From Stigmatella aurantiaca DW4/3-1 (GTDB lineage Bacteria > Myxococcota > Myxococcia > Myxococcales > Myxococcaceae), in the NCBI RefSeq assembly GCF_000165485.1, contig NC_014623.1, positions 2,127,501-2,191,500 on the forward strand: 64,000 nucleotides of DNA, read 5' to 3'. The notes under the pieces were generated by a model, which saw only the letters and a program-made list of their open reading frames with translations, was not told where the DNA came from and ran no database searches. Shown here piece after piece: positions 30,086 to 39,544 of the stretch. A program made the translations under genes and the position numbers. Position 1 is the stretch's first letter; each line of letters begins with the position of its first letter.

Positions 30086-30630
30086 CCCTGCCCGTGCCGC
30101 GCCCTCCAGGTATCGCGGTCCTGACCCCAGACCTCCATCGTGGCGGTGTCATACGGCGCGGGCAGTTTCCCGGGGCCCTTCAACTGAGAGCCCAGCCTGC
30201 GGGCCACTTGCTGGGAGGGCGTGTTCTCCGGTGCGATGCAATGGATGACCTCGTGCCAGCCGAGCTGATCGAAGGCCCAGGTGATGGCCGCGGCCGCGGC
30301 CTCGGTGGCATAGCCCTGGCCCCAGTACGGGCGCAGCAGGCCCCAACCCACCTCCGTGCCAGGCCAGCCCTCTGGCCGCCACGGCCCCACACGGCCAATC
30401 CAACGGCCACTCTTCTTTTCCACCACGGAGAACATCGAGAAGCCCTGAAGCGTCCACGAGCCGGCCATGACGTTCATGGCCCGCCATGCCATGGAAGGCG
30501 GTTGAACGCCTCCAATGAAGTGCGCGGACTCTGGATCTCCCGCGAGGGTCACGAAGCCCTCCAAGTCCTCTGTGGCCGTGGGGCGCAGCAACAAGCGGGG
30601 GGTCTCAAGGCGGGGGCCGGGAGCAATCAC
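30082..30630 (-). CDS. GNAT-family acetyltransferase (RimJ/RimL type)
   Basis: The 182-residue protein begins at GTG 30630 with RLETPRLLLRP, the hallmark start of RimJ/RimL-like N-acetyltransferases. The acetyl-CoA loop region is WGLLRPYWGQGYATEAAAA, and HCIAPENTPSQQVARRLG supplies the C-terminal motif. It probably acetylates a protein N-terminus or a small amine; the target is unknown. The stop overlaps the kinase start. It lies 61 bases after the WYL regulator on the same strand, so the three may share one transcript. Confidence 0.88.
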   Translation of the reverse strand: MIAPGPRLETPRLLLRPTATEDLEGFVTLAGDPESAHFIGGVQPPSMAWRAMNVMAGSWTLQGFSMFSVVEKKSGRWIGRVGPWRPEGWPGTEVGWGLLRPYWGQGYATEAAAAAITWAFDQLGWHEVIHCIAPENTPSQQVARRLGSQLKGPGKLPAPYDTATMEVWGQDRDTWRARHGQG

Positions 30631-30691
30631 GGGAAACCGGGGGCAAGGGGGAGTTGGAGCGGTGGGGAGCGTCTCCGCCCCAGCAAGCTTA

Positions 30692-31663
30692 TCAGGTTGG
30701 ATGTGCTGGTTTTCCAGCGGCCCGGGCGAGGCGCTCGGACAGGCGGCGCAGGTGCTCGGCGAGTTCCTTCGGCTCATGCACCGTGAACTCGAACCCCATC
30801 CACCCCAGGTGGAAGGCGAGCGCCTCGAGGCTGTCCCCACCGGTATGGATGATGCAGCGTTCCTCTTCCAGTGCCTCGACACGCGCCGCCACGCCGGACA
30901 GTTGCTCGGAGACGACCCGTGCGGGCGCATGCACCGTCACGCGCGCGCGGAAGCGGTAGGCATCTGTCGAGACGGCTTGCGAGACGTAGGCGGCCACATC
31001 CTCGGAGGGGAGCGGGCGGGCCTTGAAGGAGCGCCCGGTTTTCAGCTCCGGGCCGATCCGGTCGACGCGGAACGTCCGCCACCCCTCCCGTTCGAGGTCA
31101 TACGCGAGGAGGTACCACCGGTAGCTGGTATGCACGAGGCGGTAGGGCTCGATGGAACGCACGCTCGCCGAACCGTCGCGGGCGCCATAGCCGAACCGGA
31201 GGAGTTCGCAGTCGCGGCAGGCGTTCGCGATCACCGCCAGCGTCTCGGCGTTGACCGTGGGGCCCGCGTCACCGAGCCGCACGCTCACGGCTTGAAGCGC
31301 GTTCACCCTGCGCCGGAGCCGCTTGGGGAGCACCTGCTCCAACTTCCCCAGGGCCCGCACCGCCGCCTCCTCCAGGCCTTTCACCGGGCCCGTGGCCGCG
31401 ATGCGCAGACCCACCGCGACGGCCACGGCCTCGTCATCTTCGAGTGGAAGGGGGGGGAGTTCCTTTCCGGCGCCCAACTGGTAGCCGCCTCCGACGCCAG
31501 CGGCGGCATGCACGGGATAGCCGAGGGTTCTCAGCCGGTCCACGTCCCGGCGGACGCTGCGCTCGGTCACCCCCAGCTCGGCCGCCAGGTCTCCGCCCGC
31601 CCAGAAGCGCCGGGACTGCAACAGCGACAGCACCCTGAGCAACCGGGCAGAGGTCTGGACCAT
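30692..31663 (-). CDS. YafY-type HTH/WYL-domain transcriptional regulator
   Basis: The 323-residue protein has a DeoR-like winged helix (residues about 5-60, LAAELGVTERSVRRDVDRL), then a WYL domain (PYRLVHTSYRWYLLAYDLEREGWRTFRVDRI) and a C-terminal WCX-type extension. WYL proteins bind nucleotide or oligonucleotide ligands and often repress adjacent genes. AGAGGAG stands before the ATG. It is divergent from a GFA-family gene across 109 bases, making that gene its probable target. Confidence 0.92.
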   Translation of the reverse strand: MVQTSARLLRVLSLLQSRRFWAGGDLAAELGVTERSVRRDVDRLRTLGYPVHAAAGVGGGYQLGAGKELPPLPLEDDEAVAVAVGLRIAATGPVKGLEEAAVRALGKLEQVLPKRLRRRVNALQAVSVRLGDAGPTVNAETLAVIANACRDCELLRFGYGARDGSASVRSIEPYRLVHTSYRWYLLAYDLEREGWRTFRVDRIGPELKTGRSFKARPLPSEDVAAYVSQAVSTDAYRFRARVTVHAPARVVSEQLSGVAARVEALEEERCIIHTGGDSLEALAFHLGWMGFEFTVHEPKELAEHLRRLSERLARAAGKPAHPT

Positions 31664-31772
31664 GGGAAGGCTCCTCTCATCGCGGACCGAATCTGTCCGC
31701 AATCCTTCCTACCTTGTTTTCGTCACCCGGGCGAGTCCGAACACGTCTCGCCCCCAGCCTGGAGTTTCCGCC

Positions 31773-32249
31773 ATGAGTCCTGTCTCTTCCGCGCACCCCT
31801 CTCTTCCCACGGGTGTCCAGACGTACAAGGGCAGTTGCCCATGTGGCGCCGTGCGCTTTGAAGTCGACTTCGAGCCGAGCGCCGGGACGACCCGGTGCAA
31901 TTGCACCTCCTGCACCAAGAACGCCTGGTGGGGCATCAACGTGAAGCCTTCCGCCTTCCGCCTCTTGTCAGGCCAGGACGTGCTGCGCGATTACTCGCGC
32001 TCGGGGGTGTCGCATACCCAGTTCTGCGGGGTGTGCGGCACCCGTCCTTTTGGGTACGGCAATGTTCCAGAGTTGGGCGGGGAGTACCGTTCGGTGAACG
32101 CCCACTGCTTGGATGGCACGGACCTCTCAGGGATCCAGGTGACGTACCTCGATGGGCTCCACGACACCTGGGAGGAGCTTGCCGTGGCGCCTTATGTGAG
32201 TCCGTTCTCCGCCCACGCGCACCCCGAGTCCCGTCCCCGCCCATCCTGA
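31773..32249 (+). CDS. GFA-family (glutathione-dependent formaldehyde-activating enzyme-like) protein
   Basis: The 158-residue protein carries the zinc ligands of the GFA fold: GSCPCGAVRFEV, RCNCTSCTKN and CGVCGTRPF. GGAG stands nine bases before the ATG. GFA-like proteins are often annotated as S-hydroxymethylglutathione synthases, but most, like this one, have unproven chemistry. It is divergent from the WYL regulator at 30692-31663. Confidence 0.9.
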   Translation: MSPVSSAHPSLPTGVQTYKGSCPCGAVRFEVDFEPSAGTTRCNCTSCTKNAWWGINVKPSAFRLLSGQDVLRDYSRSGVSHTQFCGVCGTRPFGYGNVPELGGEYRSVNAHCLDGTDLSGIQVTYLDGLHDTWEELAVAPYVSPFSAHAHPESRPRPS

Positions 32250-32333
32250 CAGGGAGGAGAGCCTCGTATGCCCCTGGGTTTGCAAGCCCGGCTCAGTGCG
32301 CTAGACACCGCTGGCTCGAACCGGAGGGAACCC

Positions 32334-33077
32334 ATGCCCGTGCATGCCGTCGATATCCAGACGCCAGAGGGAACGCAGGACGCCAAGCTCTACCATCCGG
32401 AGGGACCAGGACGCTGGCCCGCGGTGATTGTGCTCACGGATGCGATGGGGACCCGTCCCACGTTCGAGGCCATGGCGGAGCGCTTGGCGGCGGCGGGGTA
32501 TGCGGTCCTGCTGCCCAACGTCTTTTACCGGGAGGGCCGTGCGCCGCTTCCCGGCATGGTGGGCTCGTTCGAGGACGAGGTGTTCCGCAAGCGCATTTTT
32601 GGGCTGATGGGCTCCCTGACGCCCGAGCGCATCAAGGCCGATGCCGCCGCGCAGCTCGGTTTCCTCGCAGGACACGCCCAGGTCAAAGGGCGTGGCGTGG
32701 GCGTGGTGGGCTATTGTATGGGCGGCTCATTCGCCGTGCGCATGATGGCGGACTTTCCGGACCGGATCGTCGCGGCGGCCTCGTATCATGGCGGGCGGCT
32801 GGCCACGGATTCCCCTGACAGCCCCCATCTCCTCGCGGGCCGGTTGAAGGGGGAGATTTACTTCGGGCATGCGGACCAAGACGCCTCCATGCCCGCCGAG
32901 GCCATCGCGCGGCTGGAGGCGGCCTTGAAGACGGCGGGCGTCAAACATCAATCCGAGATCTACGTTGGCGCGCGCCATGGTTTCGCGGTGGAGGGCTCGC
33001 CGGTCTACGATCCGTCGGCGGCCGAGCGGCACTGGCAGACCCTGCTGGCGTTGTTCGGCCGGACGCTCGGTTCCTGA
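32334..33077 (+). CDS. Dienelactone hydrolase family protein
   Basis: The 247-residue alpha/beta hydrolase has the DLH triad: C128 in VGYCMGGSF, an aspartate in GHADQDASMP (D181 or D183) and H215 in GARHGFAV. GGAGGGAA lies before the ATG. Classical members open dienelactones in chlorocatechol breakdown, but the family acts on many esters. It follows the GFA gene by 84 bases on the same strand and may be co-transcribed with it. Confidence 0.9.
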   Translation: MPVHAVDIQTPEGTQDAKLYHPEGPGRWPAVIVLTDAMGTRPTFEAMAERLAAAGYAVLLPNVFYREGRAPLPGMVGSFEDEVFRKRIFGLMGSLTPERIKADAAAQLGFLAGHAQVKGRGVGVVGYCMGGSFAVRMMADFPDRIVAAASYHGGRLATDSPDSPHLLAGRLKGEIYFGHADQDASMPAEAIARLEAALKTAGVKHQSEIYVGARHGFAVEGSPVYDPSAAERHWQTLLALFGRTLGS

Positions 33078-33207
33078 ATGGTCTGGAGATCGCCGAGGCG
33101 ATGTGCCGGAAAGCGACGCCCGAGACACTCGGCTGCTTCCATGAGGCGTGGAGTCAGCCGTCGTTCGACAGGGACGCTGCGATTCGCGACTGTGGAGGAG
33201 GGGCCCC

Positions 33208-35340
33208 TCATGACACCCGGGCGCAGCCGGCCTCCATGCAGACTCTGTAATACTCCTTCTGCGCCTGGGTGAAGGCCTCGAGGGTCAGCGCGGCCTGCGA
33301 GTTGTTCATCTCTTCGGGGAAGTAGGTGCTCGCATACTCGCAGCCGAGCGCCGCCGCCGCCTCCATCTTCCGGGCGCGTACGAGCTGGTTTCCAGAGGTG
33401 CTTCGGCCGAACTGGTGGACGAACTCCGCGCTCTTCACTGGGTAGACGATGATCCTGCCCTTCGAGAACAGCGCTTTGTACCGCGCGAGGGCGTGCTCGG
33501 CGACCTTGGCTCCGGCCATGGAGACCAGGTTTCCCTTGACGAACTTGGCGTGCTTGGTGCGCCAGGTGTTGAAGCCCTTGCCCCAGGTCTGGGTGAACTT
33601 CTTGAGCGAGTCCCCGCTCAGGGCCACCAACTCTTCATGGATGGGCTGCGCCACCAGGATCTTGTAGACGTGCTTTTCGAACTCGATCCCAGGATCTGCT
33701 GGGATGCGAATCTGCGGGTTGACGAGGGTGAGGACGAAGTTGTCCTGCCAACCTGCCTGGGAACGCTGGATCGGCTTGCTGAACTTCAGGCGCTTGAGCT
33801 GGTGGATGCGGAAGTCGCTGTCCAGGGCACAGCGATTGAGCAGCTTCTTCCATCCCTCGTCCAGGCCCGGCCACGGGTTGGTGTCCGACGGCGCCTTGGC
33901 GGATGTCACGAGAGGCTTCTCCAGCGTCGCCGGCTCCTCACTCCCGCGGAGATGATCCCACTTCTTGTAAAGGTCCTGGTACATGGAGGTGAACGAGTAC
34001 TGGAAGTCGGGCTTCATGATGAAATAGACGCCCTCGCAGTAGCGAGTATCCAGGTCGTAGCGGAAGTTGACGTTGCGCTCGACGTTCGCCGTGAGGACAT
34101 TGGTGGTGATGACGCCGAGCAGCCCGTCCTTTCCGGTGGCATGCGTGAACAGCAGCTTCTTGAAGCGCCCTTGCACGCTGTGCCCATGGAGGATGGTTTC
34201 GGTCAGCCGCTGATGACTCTCTGTGGCCGAGGCAAGCGCCTTGCCCCAGGATGCGCTGTCGATGCGTGGCTGAAGCGCAAGGGCGGAGTAGAGCGAAAGC
34301 ACGGGCTCGGCCTTCTTCGCGCTGGAGCTCGGTTTCGAGACGCCTTTGGGCCCGGCTGGGACGTCCGCCTCCAGGTTGGGCATGAGCGCGCGCAACTGGA
34401 AGGCGAACGCGCGCGTCCGCTCCACGAAAGCGGCGGTATAGGCCTCCGAGCTCGTCAAGACCAGCATCAGCGCGTTGTAGGTGGCCCACCAACCACAGTC
34501 ATAGCCCTCCGACTGCTGGGGAATGTTCTGGATGTCGATGAACTGCGCGTTCGGATAGGCGGCGGGAACCTGATGAACTCCGTTTGGAGTGTTGGTGTTG
34601 ATTCCGTTGGAGAGGACGTTCTTGAACGCCTGGGGCAGCTGCCTGTTCTCATTGAGCGAATCGATGAAGAAGATGCGCGGGTTCGCGTTGTGGAGCGCAG
34701 CGCCCTGGGGGGGTTGGTACTGCGCGGGGAGGGCGACGCACGCGACCCAATGCATGCCACCGGTGGCCTTCGCATCCGACGAAGACTGGGCATTGGCCTC
34801 GCCGGTGTTCAGGATCATCACCACCGGCTTGGTGGCATCCGTGTTGAGGATGCCATTGAGGATGGCCTGACCGGTCGCCTGGATGATGTATCCCCTGAGC
34901 GTCTTGGCGTAGTTGACCTGACCTTCCTCCGCGTTGGCCGCTGTTGCGGAGAGTGGGCTGGAGATCGAGCAGAGATCGGGATGGATGACATAGGCACGGC
35001 CGTTGAGCAGTTGGCTGAGCGTGGTCCAGATGCCGTGGCCCGTTGCCCACGCGTTGGACTCGACCTTTGCCTCCTTTTTGCTGTCCAGTTGGCTCTTCCA
35101 GCCCAGGAGGTCGGACGGTGGTTTGGAAGACGCGGGCTGGGTGCCGATGGCTTTCTTGAGCACCGGCTTGTTGACCGAAGGCTTGGGGAGTACGGCTTTC
35201 TGGGCCTCGCCGGGCAGGCTGCCGTTGCCCTGAGCCTTCACGCTGGCAGTGCCACTCGGCTTCTTCTTCTTGCACTGCGGACATGTGTCGACGGAATCGA
35301 GGTGTTGGGTGCCATGATTGCAGTCGCAGGACCAAGCCAT
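33208..35340 (-). CDS. Ulp1/C48-like (clan CE) cysteine protease with N-terminal zinc ribbon
   Basis: The 710-residue protein starts at ATG 35340 behind GGAGG. Residues 1-25 form a four-cysteine ribbon (WSCDC...TCPQC). A Lys/Pro/Ser linker follows. Residues about 105-300 hold the clan CE signature: H197 in GGMHWVACVALP, D227 in RIFFIDSLNEN, Q276 six residues before C282, and C282 in PQQSEGYDCGWW. This matches Ulp1/SENP SUMO proteases, where the order is HW...D...Q-x5-C-G. The distance from His to Asp is about 30 residues, longer than in yeast Ulp1. Some 400 further residues match no family I recognise. There is no signal peptide. Sampled stretches run near 57% G+C, below most neighbours, which suggests transfer. 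Protease activity and target are inferred. Confidence 0.75.
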   Translation of the reverse strand: MAWSCDCNHGTQHLDSVDTCPQCKKKKPSGTASVKAQGNGSLPGEAQKAVLPKPSVNKPVLKKAIGTQPASSKPPSDLLGWKSQLDSKKEAKVESNAWATGHGIWTTLSQLLNGRAYVIHPDLCSISSPLSATAANAEEGQVNYAKTLRGYIIQATGQAILNGILNTDATKPVVMILNTGEANAQSSSDAKATGGMHWVACVALPAQYQPPQGAALHNANPRIFFIDSLNENRQLPQAFKNVLSNGINTNTPNGVHQVPAAYPNAQFIDIQNIPQQSEGYDCGWWATYNALMLVLTSSEAYTAAFVERTRAFAFQLRALMPNLEADVPAGPKGVSKPSSSAKKAEPVLSLYSALALQPRIDSASWGKALASATESHQRLTETILHGHSVQGRFKKLLFTHATGKDGLLGVITTNVLTANVERNVNFRYDLDTRYCEGVYFIMKPDFQYSFTSMYQDLYKKWDHLRGSEEPATLEKPLVTSAKAPSDTNPWPGLDEGWKKLLNRCALDSDFRIHQLKRLKFSKPIQRSQAGWQDNFVLTLVNPQIRIPADPGIEFEKHVYKILVAQPIHEELVALSGDSLKKFTQTWGKGFNTWRTKHAKFVKGNLVSMAGAKVAEHALARYKALFSKGRIIVYPVKSAEFVHQFGRSTSGNQLVRARKMEAAAALGCEYASTYFPEEMNNSQAALTLEAFTQAQKEYYRVCMEAGCARVS

Positions 35341-35539
35341 GGGTGTGCCTCCGCATGCGGGGGGCGAGCCCACAAAAGGGTGTCCCGCCCGCTCGTTTTC
35401 CGACGTGCTGGAACGTAGCCCGGCTGTGTGGCCAAGTGAAGCCAGGGGCTCCCGGGGCCCGCTTTGGGTGGCCTCGCGCCGGGGCCAAGCGCACAGACCC
35501 TACCGGTTATCCGATCGGGGATCCCTCGAAGCGGTGGGG

Positions 35540-37339
35540 TTACTGCGGGCGGGTGAGCGCCAGGCCCGGGGACTCCCCGCCCGTCAAAGCGACCCAGGGG
35601 ATGCCTTCCCGATCCAACTCGAAGTTGACGAGGTATCCCCTCCCGACGAGCTGCTCCGGTTGCCAGCCATTGGGACCTCTCCGCCGGTACACGACGTCCG
35701 TGGCGGGCGCGACCCCTTCACGCTGCCATGCCACCCAGGGCGCTCCGTTCTGATCCACTCGGATGATCGGGTAGACCCAGGCCGGGTTCGTCCAATCCTT
35801 CACGATCTCGGGTGTGGCCCAGCCCCCCTGGGAGGCGAACCGGGAGAAGTAGAGAATCCCCTGCGTCTGGGTTTCATCATTCTCGCCCCACACCACGAGG
35901 GGTTCCTCGGCCGCATTCAGCGCGAGCGTCACCTGGGTGGCGAAGTGGGGGCCCACCTTCAGTGGCTGGCCGAGGGGGGACCACTTTCCATCGCGATGCT
36001 CCCAGACGTGGACGGCGTGTCGAAAGGCTCCCATCGGCCACTCGACCCATGCCAGCACCACGAGCCCAGGCCGAACGGCGAGGGTGGCTTTGCTCGCGTG
36101 TGGGTCGTCAGGGTTGGCGCTGATGGGCCCCCCCAGCCTCCCCCAGAAGGAGCCATTCCAACGGGCCACGTGGAGGCGCCCTTCATCCTCCCAGACCACC
36201 ACCAGCCCGCCGTCCGTGTCGACCGCCAGGTTGAGCCAATAGGAAGAGGAGCCGTCCGGGTTGGGGGAGTTGCCCACGGACTGCCACTCCGTCCCGTCGA
36301 ACCGTTTGACGAGCAGGGTCCCGTCCTCCTCCAGCCACGCGAGGAAGATCTGACCCTCCTCCGCCACGGCCATCGAGACCCTGTTGGAAGGCTGGGCCAC
36401 GTCTGACGCCGCGTGGAGCACAGGCAGGCGCTCCCAGCCCTGGCCTGTCCAGCGCGCGACCACGATGTCCGACCGGGCGGATCCATTCGGGGACTCGGTC
36501 CAGGCCAGGGCACGGTGTCCGTTGGAGGAGAAAGCATAGTGGGGGGGAGGCTGGGCGAAGCCCGTCGCCGGGAGCTCTCCCACCCGGGCGAAGGGCCACC
36601 ACGTGAAGCTCCTGGGCTGTGTGTCGACGAGCTCGCCCTGGCGCAGGTTCCCCGACCGATCCATGACGTCCGCTCGGATGAACTCGACGGTGAGCGTGAC
36701 GGGGGGAACCAGCGGCTGGGCCGGAATGACGCGAAGCCCCTGCCCATCCTCCGAGAGGCTCACCTGATGCGCCACCGAACTCCCATCGCTGGTGCGCACA
36801 CGGAACTGAACGCCCTCCAAAGAGAGGGGATGGAGCGGCTCTGTGAAGCGGTACTCGGCGCGCTCCCCCAGGGCCGGGAAGAACGACATCTCGCGCCAGC
36901 CTCCGGGGAAGGGTCCGGTCCGGTCGATGAGGAGTGACTTCTCCGGGCTCGTGAAGCTCTGGCTGTTCAAGGTGGTCGCCTTCACCACGAAGGAGTTCAT
37001 GCCTTCGGGGAAGGGGGTGCAGTCCAAGGTGTACTGGTACGGAGCCGTGAGCTTCGCGACCTGGACCTCGCCTCGGAACAGGGCCACCTCTCTCGGAGTC
37101 CCTCCAGTGATGGTGACCGAGAGCACCGCCTGTCCGTTGTAGCAAGCCTCCGGGAGCCCGGCGTCCCACGTCACGGAGAGCACGGTCGGATTCGGAGGGT
37201 CCTGCGGTTCATCCTCTGGGAGCGAGGATGAACCGCAAGCGAGCAGCGAGAGGAAGGCCCAGGGGAGCAGCAGGGGGCGGAGCAGGGAGCGGGAGAACAT
37301 GAGAGAACGGACTCGATCGGGTGAGTGGGTTGCCGTCAT
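35540..37339 (-). CDS. Lipoprotein with Ig-like and beta-propeller-like domains
   Basis: The 599-residue protein has a signal peptide ending in the lipobox SLLAC. An Ig-like region (about residues 50-130, with a Cys pair) and a fibronectin-like region precede a repeated beta-propeller-like part. Its units are of the type HYAFSSNGHRALAWTESPNG, DGGLVVVWEDEGRLHVARW and LNAAEEPLVVWGENDE. No catalytic residues were found. It is probably a surface-exposed binding protein. The methionine at 37300 is an alternative start; neither has a clear ribosome site. Confidence 0.75.
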   Translation of the reverse strand: MTATHSPDRVRSLMFSRSLLRPLLLPWAFLSLLACGSSSLPEDEPQDPPNPTVLSVTWDAGLPEACYNGQAVLSVTITGGTPREVALFRGEVQVAKLTAPYQYTLDCTPFPEGMNSFVVKATTLNSQSFTSPEKSLLIDRTGPFPGGWREMSFFPALGERAEYRFTEPLHPLSLEGVQFRVRTSDGSSVAHQVSLSEDGQGLRVIPAQPLVPPVTLTVEFIRADVMDRSGNLRQGELVDTQPRSFTWWPFARVGELPATGFAQPPPHYAFSSNGHRALAWTESPNGSARSDIVVARWTGQGWERLPVLHAASDVAQPSNRVSMAVAEEGQIFLAWLEEDGTLLVKRFDGTEWQSVGNSPNPDGSSSYWLNLAVDTDGGLVVVWEDEGRLHVARWNGSFWGRLGGPISANPDDPHASKATLAVRPGLVVLAWVEWPMGAFRHAVHVWEHRDGKWSPLGQPLKVGPHFATQVTLALNAAEEPLVVWGENDETQTQGILYFSRFASQGGWATPEIVKDWTNPAWVYPIIRVDQNGAPWVAWQREGVAPATDVVYRRRGPNGWQPEQLVGRGYLVNFELDREGIPWVALTGGESPGLALTRPQ

Positions 37340-37425
37340 GAGAATCCCCAGACCTGCGCTTGGTTAATCGAGATATTCGGACCAGCCCTGGGGACGAACG
37401 CATCCACCCCACTGCGGGAATCGTC

Positions 37426-38886
37426 CTACATCACCGAGAAGAAGGCGGGGACAGCCGCGCCACTCGAATCAGAGGCGCGGACGACGGCCCGCAGCCGGGT
37501 GGTTCCGGTCGAACCACTGCCCACGCTGCTCGGCTGGAGATAGGTGTAGCTGGGCTCCACCGAGAGCTGGGCGCTGCAGGTGGTGCCATCATCCACGTAG
37601 GTGATGTTGCCTCCGCCGATGCGCGCCCAGTACCCCACGCCCGTCCAGCGGTAGTAATCGACGTGCGCGGTACGGCCGTCGACGCACGTGGAGGCTCCCG
37701 CGGAGAGCGTGTGGCCGCCGGGCACGTTGGGAACCTCGATCTCGGCGATGTACCGCTTGCAGTCTCCCGAGGTGGCGTAGGCGGCCGTGCCGGAGCTGAC
37801 GGACCAGGGGGTGCTCGGGGTGCTCGTGGGCGAGTTGTCCGCGCCGTCGATCAGGCAGTCGAACACGGACTTGGTGGCGGTGGCGACCTGGTTCCGCCGG
37901 GTGGCGTTGCCCAGGATGAGCGTGCTGTCCTGCTCGAGCTGCAAGCCCCGGCCGTTGACGCTCATGGCGTTGACGAAGTTGGTGGGCGCGGTGCCATCGA
38001 AACAGATTCCCGAACTCCAGTGAACACGCAGGGTGGGGTCATTCAGCTCCTCGCGGATGATCTCCGCCACGCCCTGGCGGAAGGCGGGCTCGATGGCCCC
38101 GCCGACCCGGACCTCGCTGGTGGTGCAGCTCAGCTCACCGTGGAAGGACACCGCGTTGGTGATCTGGCTGCTGATGAAGCTTCCGAGTCCCGGGAAGCTT
38201 GCCCCGCTGATCTCCGCGGCGGTGATGTGATACCGGTTGAGGGTCCCCGAGACGTTGTTGTCGATTCCCAAGGCCCAGATGGCGTTGCGCACGGGGTCGG
38301 CGTTGTGGATGAGTTCGGCTTGCTCGAAGGTGTATTTCTCGAAGGGGTGCGGGACGGTGTAGGCGACCTGCGCGCCCGAGGCACGGGCCGTGTATTCCTT
38401 CACCTTCCCGGACGAGTTGGTGTTGGCATCGGTGAGCGAGGAGGCGGGCTCGGCGATGCCCGGGGCGGTTCCGGCCGCATACTCGTTGGCCACCTCGACC
38501 GTATTGCCCGTCGCGGTGAGGCTGGGATCTCCGATGATCCGGACGCGATTCAAGAACCCCGCCGAGCTCATCTCGAAGTCCCCCGAGGTACTGGCGACGA
38601 CATCGACGGTGCAGATTCCGCGCAGCGTGGTGCCGCGCCGGATCAGCAATTGCCGGTTGGCCTGGAAATTTCCCGCGGTCAGCAGGCTCGAAGGCACACG
38701 GCAGCGCTCATCGTCTCCATTCATGACGGAATTGACCACGAACTTCTGACCCGTCAGGACCAGGGACTGGCGGTCCGTTGCCACCGGGCTCACTTCCTCC
38801 TCTCGTTCGGGCTCGGGCGCGCAGCCCACGGCGGCTGTCATGCAAAGCGGTGCGGCAATGCCTAGCAACAAGGATTTTCTGTTCAC
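37426..38886 (-). CDS. Secreted lipoprotein of unknown function
   Basis: The 486-residue protein begins with GTG at 38886 behind AGGAGAGG. Its signal peptide ends in AAVGC. The mature chain is beta-rich with four or more cysteines (RCRVPSSLL, GICTVDVV, GELSCTTSEV, GDCKRYIAEI). No known domain was recognised. It lies 86 bases upstream (on the same strand) of the preceding lipoprotein gene, so the two may be transcribed together. It probably resides at the outer membrane. Confidence 0.75.
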   Translation of the reverse strand: MNRKSLLLGIAAPLCMTAAVGCAPEPEREEEVSPVATDRQSLVLTGQKFVVNSVMNGDDERCRVPSSLLTAGNFQANRQLLIRRGTTLRGICTVDVVASTSGDFEMSSAGFLNRVRIIGDPSLTATGNTVEVANEYAAGTAPGIAEPASSLTDANTNSSGKVKEYTARASGAQVAYTVPHPFEKYTFEQAELIHNADPVRNAIWALGIDNNVSGTLNRYHITAAEISGASFPGLGSFISSQITNAVSFHGELSCTTSEVRVGGAIEPAFRQGVAEIIREELNDPTLRVHWSSGICFDGTAPTNFVNAMSVNGRGLQLEQDSTLILGNATRRNQVATATKSVFDCLIDGADNSPTSTPSTPWSVSSGTAAYATSGDCKRYIAEIEVPNVPGGHTLSAGASTCVDGRTAHVDYYRWTGVGYWARIGGGNITYVDDGTTCSAQLSVEPSYTYLQPSSVGSGSTGTTRLRAVVRASDSSGAAVPAFFSVM

Positions 38887-38978
38887 GGCGTCCTCTCCTG
38901 GGGTGAGTGCAGCGATGGGCCCTGCGGAGAGCAGAACGAATGGCTTTGGAAATCTTCCCAGCCGGCCCGGCGTGGAGT

Positions 38979-39497
38979 TCAGGCGGGTACGTAAAGCCTG
39001 CTGGGAATGCCCTCGTGGTCGATGATCCGGTCCAACCGCATTCCCAGCCGCGTCGCCACGCGGATGGAGGCTTCGTTCTCTGGGTGGATGACGGCCACGA
39101 CGGGGGTTTCCGGAAGGTGCTCGCGGGCCAGCTCCAGGGCGGCGCGGGCCAACTCCGTCGCATACCCGGAGCCCCACGCCTTCGGAGCGAAGCGGTAGGC
39201 GAGGTTCAACACCTGCTGTCCGTCGATCACCTTGTGGCGCAAGCCGCCGAAGCCCACGGCGACGCCTGGGTCATCCCTCCGCTCCACCCCCCAGTACCCG
39301 ATGCCCCGGCTCGACCAGTCTCCCAGCCACACGTCCAACTGCTTCCGCGCGGCGTCCAGCGAGCGCATGGGCCCGGAGACGCTGTAGCGGCTCGTCTCTG
39401 GATCCCCATGCAGGGCGAACACCGCCTCCACGTCGCTGTCGTGAACGGCGCGCAGCAGCAACCGCTCGGTCGTCACGCGTTCGAAAACCTGGGTCAT
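38979..39497 (-). CDS. GNAT-family acetyltransferase (RimJ/RimL type)
   Basis: The 172-residue protein opens with TTERLLLRAV and has the RimJ/RimL acetyl-CoA segment (RFAPKAWGSGYATELARAAL) and the HPENEASIRVATRLGMRL motif. The target is unknown. The ATG at 39497 is 47 bases past the stop of the upstream hypothetical gene. It is a second copy of the family in this window, only distantly similar to 30082-30630. Confidence 0.9.
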   Translation of the reverse strand: MTQVFERVTTERLLLRAVHDSDVEAVFALHGDPETSRYSVSGPMRSLDAARKQLDVWLGDWSSRGIGYWGVERRDDPGVAVGFGGLRHKVIDGQQVLNLAYRFAPKAWGSGYATELARAALELAREHLPETPVVAVIHPENEASIRVATRLGMRLDRIIDHEGIPSRLYVPA

Positions 39498-39544
39498 GAC
39501 CGGCAGCCTGCATGCAGTGCCGTCCCTCACTCCACCGGGATTTA

